From: Chamaea fasciata
Taxonomy: Eukaryota; Chordata; Aves; Passeriformes; Sylviidae
Assembly (NCBI GenBank): GCA_029207755.1
Contig: JARCOQ010000241.1
Coordinates: forward strand, 1-64,000
Direction of reading: 5' to 3'
DNA: 64,000 nt
Positions 54,963-64,000 of the stretch are shown here, piece after piece. The translations under genes were made by a program, and so were the position numbers. How positions within the stretch are numbered: the first letter of the stretch is position 1; every line of letters begins with the position of its first letter. The notes beneath the pieces were generated by a model that was not told the origin of the DNA, searched no databases, and saw only the letters and a program-made list of their open reading frames with translations.

Positions 54963-56305
54963 ATTTATAGTAGAGATGCAGTAAATGGTTTCCAGGTAAA
55001 TGTGGATATTATTTAGGGAAATGGTAAAATATTTATATGCAAGTTGTTTGGATTGAAATTGGAAATAAATGGTTTATGAAGTAGATCAGATCTTTGGAGG
55101 AAATGTAGATGATTCTCTTAGCTAAATCAGAGAGGGTTGGCAGCAGAATGAAATGGATGGGATTTTGGTTGAATTTTTATCACTGGTAGCAATGGTAGCC
55201 TGTGTCGTGGTACTGCTAATAGGGGTAATCATATTCCTGGGTTCTGCATCTGTTTCCCAGGAGACAGCAGTGGTGGGAATGTTTGGGTGCCAGGCTGTTG
55301 CTGTGGTCATAATGGGCTGCTGTCCATGGAGTGTTGGGGGCGCCAGGCGGTTGCTGTGGCCCCAGTGGGCTCCTGGTGTGTTTGGGGTCAGTGTGCAGTG
55401 CTGGGCACGGCCCTGGGCAGAGCAGCCTTGTGCCTGAGGGCAGGGGGAGGCCTCAGGAGGCTCTGGAGGATCAGCTGCGCCAGGGAAGCCCTTCTGCCAC
55501 CAGGAAAGCCCTTCTGTCACCAGGCCTGTGATGGTGGGTGAGTTACTCGTACCCTGTGACCCAACCAGAATGCAAAACTTTTAACTTGCAGTCAGGCCTT
55601 AAAACAAGGTTTTTTTTCTTTCTAGATGTTGCTGAAACATTGTACAAATGCAGTAAGCCATGTCTGTGTTAGAATATCCTCCTTTCCTCATTGTTTGACC
55701 CACGTTATTTTTAGTGCAATAGCATTGTATCTGTCAAAAAGAGTGTTCTAGAAATAAGTTGCTGTCATGGTGCAATGCAGTTTCTAAATGACATAGCAGG
55801 TATTTGAGACATGTTCTGGTACTAATGACAGCTTTTTTCCTGAAATGATTTCTTTAGGGTTCTTGTAGGTAGAAATAAGTATTCTTTCAGCTTTAATGAA
55901 ATGTTCTCGGAAGATGGTGTTGGGCCTAGACAGGCTTGACTTGTGTCATGAGGTCATTCAGGGCTCGGATGCACTGCAAGTGATTGCATTTGTCATTTTC
56001 CTCTTAATTTCTGAGCCACAGAACAGACTCATTTAAAGAGTTTTAAGCAACAATTGTTTAAGAGACTTACAGATTTATTTTGCATTATGGCTGTGATTGT
56101 GTGCAATGATCTGGTTCTGTTCCTTAACCCCCAGGGGAAATGTGAATCATTCTGGGCTGAATCCATAATTTGTAATTAACTTTCAGTTGTGAGAAAGATA
56201 ACATTTACGCTAGAGATGCAGTAAATGGTTTTCCAGGTAGTTGTGGACCTTACAATGAAAGTGCAAGTTACTTATCTGCAAGATATTTGGATTCCAGATA
56301 GGAGC
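54963..56305. repeat. Pair of roughly 100-bp direct repeats
   Basis: 54963-55065 and 56200-56305 share TAGAGATGCAGTAAATGG, then CCAGGTA, then TATCTGCAAG/ATATGCAAG and ATTTGGATT in order. Between them, 55280-55390 has a 48-bp segment (GTTGCTGTGG core) in two copies. Confidence 0.65.
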
Positions 56306-59300
56306 AAGTCTTAGTAACGTGCAGTAGAAAGGTCATGGTAATGGATATTTATTTTCTAGCCCAAAGCTCGCATCATCTCTTGTGAGCCTGGCAGCCAGAC
56401 TGTGTTGTGTAGGTTATCAGGCTTCTGAAGTGATATCCCATTTGATAACTGCAGGGAGGAACTCTGATTTATTATCAGTGTAGTTTCTCAGTGTCTTCAT
56501 TACAAGAATCTGTGTCTCTGGTTCTGTTTTTGCAGTTGTTCTGATCATAGCAAGAAACTAGTCATAAGTTGTGCCTCCTTTAGCTCTGAGCTGTCACAAA
56601 TCTTAATTCTAGCCATGTGGAATTGTTGTGGCAATTGTCTCTAGTTACTATTGTTCAGCTAAAGTTACTGGCATTTGGCTTTTTTGCTGCCTTAACCTGC
56701 TTTTCTTCTAGCAATGCTTTGCAATTAAATAATGATTCTTTTCTCCCCTTCCCTGTACACTCCGCCCTCTGCATAAATACTGAGTTGGAAAAAATGTGTC
56801 ATATTTTACTGTGACTTTGCATGGTACAGGTGACTCTCTTAAAAGACTTGCTTCTCTGTAGTGCAGCAGGTAATGTTTTGTACTGCATATGTAAGGTGAA
56901 AGGGTTCAAAATTTTCTTTTGGCCAACTTTGTGGATGATTTCTGCCAGTAAATCGTGCGGAGAAGGATTTTGTTGTGTATGCAAGTTCCAAGCTTTATTG
57001 TCCTGAAAAAAATGGTGATTCTACCTGTATTAGAGTTCAGGCTGGCTTAGTCCATGATTTCTTAAAATATTCACATCAGTCCTGTATTTTTACTGTATTA
57101 GAAATGAGTGTCTGTGTAGTGGGCTGAAAACATTTGTTTAACTTTACTTTAGAATCCCTCAGATCTTTGGTGTGGTTCCTTGAAGTTTGATCATGTTTTT
57201 TGTAACAGCAATTTTGTAACCTGGTGTAATTACCAACAGAAAAGCTGGCAGAGTTAAGCTTGGTTTTAGTCTACTTGTTGGTAGAGGGGACTCGATTTCC
57301 TCCATCTTCCAGTATGCTTTGTATCTACCATAAAAAACAGGGCGCTGTAGGTCAGGGTGAACAGGACTCCTGAAATAGCAGCAAACAAACACCTTTTCTG
57401 TAGGCGGGAGGGAAGCTGCATGCTAGTGCAAGATGACCCTGCAGTTACTGGGTACTTTGTGCTGTCAATAAACGAATTCTAGTGACAGGAGATTGTGTAA
57501 ATCCAGTTTTCATAGGCATATGGCTGCACTTGAAGTGTCTCTTGAAGTACTGTGTGGAGTCTTCATGTAGGGAAATTTCCTTTCTCCTAATGTATTTTTT
57601 ATTTCTTTTAACACTAAAAGAAGGTTTTCACATGTGTTTTAAAGCATTTGTCAGAATGGATTTATTTGAGAGTGTGAATTAGAGAAGCCAGTTCCCCAGT
57701 AACCTCCTTCATAAGGAAGCTGCAATCTGTCTCTCTATTCACTTAGAGAGAATTCATAAGAAATTCATTTTTCAGCAATAAGCTTTTTAACTGACTTTTC
57801 TTTCTTCTCGGTATTATATTAGAACAATAAAACAAGATCACTTAACATTCGGTCCTATTCAGATAGTAGTAAAGTGCAATGGGCGTATCAGTGGTGGCAT
57901 CAAATTTATTCCAAAGGAGAGGCTGTTTTAGATAGTTTTATGTAATATGAGATTGAGGAAATAATAAAACACGGGTACTTCTATTAAAATTTTCTCTGAA
58001 GATGCTCCAAAAGTATGAAGAGCCATCCCTCTGTCCCTTAACATAGGAAAAGAAAGGAAAGTTGGTAGAGGAGCTTCCAGAGAGTAATGGAGAGATTGAG
58101 AGCAAGTTGGCAGTGAGTGAAATGGATAGGTTTTGGCTGACTCTTCACTTTTGCTGCCAGGGATTTTCTTTAATTTCAGGATGAACCGTGGACAATTCAC
58201 ACTGACAGCTCAAAAGACTGTTGCTGCAGGAGAATGACTGAGCATTCTTGGAAAAATTCTGATCTTAAAAACCAGAATTTGCAATAATATCTAAACTTAA
58301 AACATTTTATCTTCCTTTTTGATTCAGTTTGTATTAATTGTTGTCATAAATCCTAGTGTACTCACCAGAGACTATTTGAATGTGTTATCTGGAAAATCCC
58401 TCATACCTTCCTGAACAGGCCAACTGTAGAGCCAATGTCTCCTGCTTTTGGTGGCATTTAGGGAATCTAAAAGAAGTTCTGACCAAGGCCAGGGGGAAAT
58501 GGTGATTTCTCGAAAATATAAACCAAAGGGGTTTTCATGCCAAGCCTTGTATGCTTCTCTTGGAGCAGAATGACAGTCAGCCTCCTCCTTTAAACCAACA
58601 GAAAGCAATATTCATGTTAAGCAGTGTATTTTTATTTTTCATGAGTTGCAGTTAATGACAGTAATGTGTTATTATCAGAGTGATAATAATACAAATTACC
58701 TTTAAAAGAAATCTTGTCATTAGTGTTATGCTGCAGAGTTGAGCAGGTTATGCTGAATATTTGTTTGCTTAGATGCAGGATAGAGTGATGCTGGACTCTT
58801 ATAAAAATACTTGTAGATATTTATAACAAACACTTTCAGTTGCTCAGTTCCATCAAATGTCTAATTTTCTACTGCAGCTGGAAATTTCTTCTGTAATTCC
58901 AGCATGTTCAGTGCAGCTATTCACATGAAATTTCATGTATGGAGTACTGTTGTGAAGAGCATGTCATTAAAAAAGCTGTGGTCTGATACCTCTTGATGAA
59001 AGCAGTGCAGAGCTGGTGGGGGGCTTCTCTGTGGGGTTGTTTGGGAATTTTCTTTGGTTCCTGGCTGTCTTTCTGCTGCATGATTGTACAGTCAGGAATT
59101 CTGTTCAGAATGACAGGGAAACTCAGAGGTGTGTGTTGTTCATCACTAAGTAGCATCATCATCTCCTGTGGACTCTTGGCCAACATCAAACGTTGTCATC
59201 CTCTCTCTGAAACCACTGTGGTCATCATGAGCTGTAGAATTCAACTTCATGAACCTTAGGAATCTGAAATTTGGCATCCTCCTTTGTTTACTTAGATTTC

Positions 59301-62300
59301 ATTCTGGTCATGGAATATCCTGCAAAGCCCATATAATTTAGGGAGAGTTGTTTCAAAAGATATTTTTTTTCTTCTCTGTCATGTATTTTATCTAAGGAAA
59401 GAATGCCTCTCTCAGCTGGGTCATTTAGAAGTCACATTAAATATTCTTATGTAAGAGGGAGAAATTAAGTATTTTCAGTCTGTTCTGTCAGCATGTTATT
59501 CCATTCCATTACTGAAAGGAAAATGCTTCATAGTTCACTAACCTGTCTGGATGCCGCTGTGGGAAATTAACCTTGTAAATCAGCGAGCATTCTCTGGAGC
59601 CACCTGATTCCTGGATTCTCTCAGTTTCTTGTTACAAATTGCACGGCATGAGATCACCTGTAGGAAAAATTGTGTAGGGAAGGTGGTCCTGCAACAGCAG
59701 CAGTGTTTGTTTGTTGTGCACCTTGGGCAGGAGCTGTATGTGTGCCCAGCTCTGCCCTCCACACCCTGCTCGAGCGGGTCACACACCCACTGTGTGAATC
59801 CAACAAATAAATGCCACTGTATCTTCCTCATATAGGACAGTGAAGCCTGTGGAGATCATGCTGGTTTCTTAGAGGGGTTATAATCAGCTTTTGATGAAAA
59901 GAGAAAAAACAGTGCCTATTTTGAGCCATTGCTTTTAGTTTTGTTTGTGTTGTCTTGCGTGCTGGGCATTAAACTGTCTGCTTCAGAGAGTCGTTTTTTC
60001 ATTTGTTGTTGCTGTGCTTGTTCTGCTTATGTGAATTCTTGATGGATGTTATTTAAATTCGGGTTTGAAAAATGAAAAATACTGAGGAATCTTTTGAAAG
60101 ATTTATATTAACTTACAGCGATGTGCAAGTGAAAGATTGCATTTCTCAGCAGAAATACTTTGTGCCTAGGCATGAATGTTTGCGTGCCTGCTTTGCAAGG
60201 TTTGGTATGCATGAAATAATTTGAAATGGATGTAGTTATTTTATTCCCATATGACTCTTAGGAAAAATTTTTGCTCTTTTCTGTTATCCATTTGCAATAT
60301 AAAGCTTGGTTTCTTAGGTTTTCTTAGTAAGGATAAATGAAGAATTAACAAGGGCTCATTATCTTAGGAAATATGTGATTGTTCTTGCTGTGTTTGAGTC
60401 TTGCTAATAAACATGAGATGGAGGTACTCGTAAGCCACAGAGTGAAAATTCCAGAATAATTGTGGACTTGCAGGTCCCCCTTGCTCAGTCAGTTAGGTGA
60501 GGTGTGTATGCTCCTGGCTGTAAGCATAGTACTGTTGCTTAAATTAGTAAGCTCATTCAAATGTTAAATGCCTTGATCAGTTTGAACTGAAGCATTTGTT
60601 AGGAGGAACATCAGCTCAGAGGAAAAACTCCCATAATTTTTCCTGTTTGGGGGGTGGGAAGTTGCTTAATCCATTTCATAATACAGTGTGCACTGCAAAA
60701 TAAGGCAACAGCTGTGCTGTGCTTACCTCTGCATAATCTAAAATTTATAAGGAAATAGTTTTATTTCTATATTAACTTGCAGGCATACTGAGTAACGTAA
60801 CAAAATCTGTTGCATTTATCAGTCTAACCAGAAAGTATTAAGACTGTCATACTGATGTATAGTGCCTAATCAAAGGAAGAACACCCAGTTTCAGATTAAG
60901 ATCATTAACACTTCGATGTTTTGTGCGACAATAAATCTTCAATGCATCCGAAGTTCTTTGATATTCCAGTGCAACAATAATCCCCTAGTGGTTTTACTAG
61001 GATAATTTTATTATTCCTTTCTTCTCAAAGATGATTTGAAAAGCAAATTATAATTATTATATAATTCGGCATTACAATTAAAACAAAACTTCTGAAATAT
61101 AACAACATTTTGATGTTGTAAATTGTTTCACATTAAGATCAAAATAAGAAGAAAGTCAAAACAGTATCTAAGGGCTTGGGCCTTCTTATTTTAATGAATA
61201 ATTTCCAAGCCCTAGGTTGCAGATACACTTCATATTTTTTCATATAAGCATGCATGAACTTTTCTGTTGTTACATCTTTGTACTCAAAACCTTTAACTTG
61301 GCACAAAGTGTACTAGCTTTTGATGTTTCTCTTTAAGGACACACTGCATCCTTGGTGTTTAGGATTTGCCGTTCTAATTTCAACCCTAACATCAGAAATT
61401 CTGTGCAATGTAGGGTAATTTGGGCCCAGCAAAAATAGGACTATTGTGCAAAGATGTAAAAATGCCACTCTGCCCCTCCTTTAAAAACAAACGTTATCAA
61501 GAGGTTTCTCTGCTTGGCCATACTCCTTACCATATTCTGACTGAGTCAGAAATCCTGTGAGGACTATTCAGGGAAGTCACTGAGATGAGATGCTCCTGAC
61601 AGCTTATGGTTTGCTGGATTGCAAAACACATCCCGAGGTGAAATATTCACTTCACAGCAACCATCTCTCATTACTTGCATTGGTGAAACGCTCAGTTCAA
61701 GTTTGCAGAGACTGTTTTCCTAGTTAAAATCATTTTGCTGTGAGTCAAGACCAAAAAAATTACTATAGTTCCTGATTTAGAGCAACTTAAGATATTCTTA
61801 AATAGTTTTTCAAGTTCTTTCTCCTTTTATTTCCCAAGGAAATTTGATTTCTAGAAGAATGTGATACGGTTTCCCTACAAAGCAAATTTCTAAGCCATGA
61901 ATTTGAATTTAGAAAAAATCTGAAGCTATGAATTTTGTACTAGAAACAATGTTGTATATATATCCTGTACACATCTATAATCTTTGCACCATTTTCATAA
62001 GAGTATATGTAGCTTATTCAAGTAAAATACTGAGGAGTGAAAGAAAAATGCCTAAAGAGTTGGTGTATTTTGAGCTGAGTGGATGTGCAGTAGCATCTTT
62101 ACAGAGGAAAGATCTTCCCAAGTTGCCTTACCTTCAACCTATCCTTGTTTCTTTGCAAGTTTTGTTTTAGGTCAGACAGATGTTTTATGAAATTACTCTT
62201 TGGCTGGTGAAGTCAGCACGACTCTGAAGCAGCTGAGGGGGGAAGTGCTAATTTTGGCTTCTTGTGCAGAGCTGAAGGTTGTGCAGGGGGTGTTCTCAAC

Positions 62301-64000
62301 GTGGTGCTGTTGTAGTCAGCTTCTGTGAATCTACAAGTCCCTTGGCACCACACATTCGAGTGTTTTTACTCATATATCAATGTACAGATGGTCAAGTCGT
62401 GGGGAGGTGTTACAGAGGGAATTAAAAGAAGGCTTTTTATTAGCCCACATGTAATTTTTTTTTCTTCACATTAAAGCTATTAATGTGCTGTATCATAATA
62501 CCAGTGAAACCTTTATAGACTGTTTGGTACTTGCTCTTTTCTTCCCTGAAATCTCTTAAAGAATTTTTACTATAAAAGAATCAAAATTAGCAGTAAGTGT
62601 GTCCTTTGCTATGTCTCAGGCTACTCCAAGGTGCACAGATGTTGATGAAGCAGCTGGTAAAACAGGATGCAATCTTCAGAGGTCACATTCACTTTTGGAA
62701 GTTTTGGGTTGATCTTTCTTGTCTTGTGACTCTGTCTTGCTTGCCAAAATCAAACTGAAGGTGCAGTGCAGATTTAAATGGAAAGAGAACATGCCTTTAA
62801 AATGAGTTAATGGTAAAAGCTGACATTTAATGTCCCAACCCCCGTGTTAATGACACTTTCTAGTAAAGGCTAGAAAGCCTTGATGATGGACTGCTTAAAC
62901 AGCTATGTGCAGAGCAAAATATTGTGTGCTGTGCACTTGAAGAGGGATCAAAAACCTGCATTTTTTAATGCAGTTCAGGTTGCCATTTTTCCTCTGAGAG
63001 AATGGACCCGTTCTCCTGAAGGATTAGCCCAGGTTTAAGGCTTTGAGCTCTGTGTTTCTGTGCTCAGGTAGCCATTCTCCCAGCACTGTGGTTCTCATTG
63101 CGAAGTTGATCTAGATGACATCAGGTTTTGATTTTTGGTGGGGGAAGAAATAGCAAGGGAAGAGCAAAAGGAACAACTTGATTTTGATGCTAAGACCAGA
63201 GAGACTGTAAAGATGGGAGTGAGGAAAGCAAACACGCTTTTCTTTCTTTGCTGTTGGTTACAGAAAAAAGCTGTCTTGATTTTGGGGGTTTTTTTGTTTG
63301 TTTGGTTGGGTTTTTTGGTTTTTGGTTTTGGTCTTTATTTTGTTTGGTTTTGTTTTTTTCTCCTGGCTTTCAGTTAATGACTTAGGTAAACCTCAGTCTC
63401 AATGTCGTGCCTAGCTAAAATACTTGGAATAACTGTGGGATAACCAGATCTAAAACATGTCTTAAGAGAGCAATGGAAGGCATTAGGAAATAAATAATCT
63501 AGAAGTGGGAATGAAAAATGTTAATTCTGGGATGCTGGGGTAATGACAGCAGGCAAGTTATAAAATGAACTGAAAAATCTTTTGTATTTTAGACTTGTTT
63601 CATTGAGTACTTGGAATTTGATCACTGGCTGAAGAATGCACTGGTTTCTCTTTTGGGTAGATGATTTGCAGTATAAGACCATGTGTGATGAATGATGGTC
63701 AGAGGTGGAGGGAGGACTAGGTCAAAGGATAATCAATGACAGGAATGAAGAAAAGGACAAAACCAACAAGCATAACTATTGAAAGGATATGATGCTATAA
63801 GCTTGGATCTAAGGCATTACTTTGCTAAGTTCTATTAATATTTATTTTGTTAAGCACACAATAAACACCATTTGTAGGAACCATTCTCATTATGGTAAAG
63901 GATCTATTTTTCATTCCTTAATAAGATTAGTTCTGTTTCCTCTCCTTTTCTCTATTGCTGTGCTTTGATTCTGGCGTTTTTGCACTTGAAACAACTTCAG
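56306..64000. other. AT-rich region, no gene recognised
   Basis: No convincing exon, transposon or RNA gene seen. Two minus-strand stretches have exon-like edges (about 58396-58585 with donor CAGGAAG/GTATGA, and about 57255-57385 after ATTTCAG) but no recognised similarity. 63270-63360 is a G/T-rich low-complexity run. Confidence 0.4.

Noticed and set aside
63270..63360. Hydrophobic Phe/Gly/Leu-rich frame end
   Set aside because: It is the translation of a G/T-rich low-complexity run.

Overview
The window looks like a piece of a bird chromosome, probably a songbird (the second step is inference). Two vertebrate genes can be recognised from short spliced exons on the minus strand: the 3' end of URB1 (22469-31333) and, downstream of it, the 3' end of MIS18A (7268-9700). 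From general knowledge, human chromosome 21 has the same order and relative orientation with MRAP between them, so the two calls support each other. Neither gene is complete here. The rest is repeats, proviruses and unassigned DNA.

Layout. 1-3391 is a GC-rich satellite: about 14 nearly identical 148-bp monomers, then diverged monomers, then a variant with a period near 106 bp. 3392-5860 is a 2.4-kb block found again at 45029-47050; single or paired satellite monomers lie beside both copies and at 54.05-54.28 kb. 7268-9700 holds MIS18A exons. 10960-19640 is an older repeat, partly almost without G on the plus strand, that carries a full ERVL-like provirus (11967-18756, minus strand). The same older repeat recurs at 39850-42290, where it carries a solo LTR of the same family (40581-41363, plus strand). 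19.7-21.35 kb is G-rich and purine-rich. 22.0-31.3 kb is the URB1 3' region, with a class II (betaretrovirus-like) provirus inserted in the opposite orientation (24031-28844). 31.6-32.6 kb and 42.54-43.19 kb are CpG-rich and promoter-like. 35.3-39.7 kb holds a second duplicated block and a short tandem duplication. 47.6-64 kb is AT-rich with no recognised gene.

The most striking object is the ERVL-like provirus. From about 17835 down to 12862 its gag, protease and pol read in one unbroken frame on the minus strand. I found 26 in-frame stops but no frame break. The stops are TAG, TGA and, twice, TAA, and nearly all can be explained by TGG changing to a stop through G-to-A. They are rare in the 5' third and dense in pol. 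This is the expected mark of APOBEC-type editing during reverse transcription. Its LTR also contains about 70 bp matching the satellite variant at 3088-3157, so provirus family and satellite share sequence.

The second provirus has an open gag, two candidate frameshift sites, a dUTPase/protease with a frame break, RT with YMDD, RNase H joined to the tail of Env, one 3' LTR, and a 5' LTR reduced to about 20 bp inside a matching 6-7 bp target duplication. All coordinates and comparisons are by eye; no alignment or database search was run.
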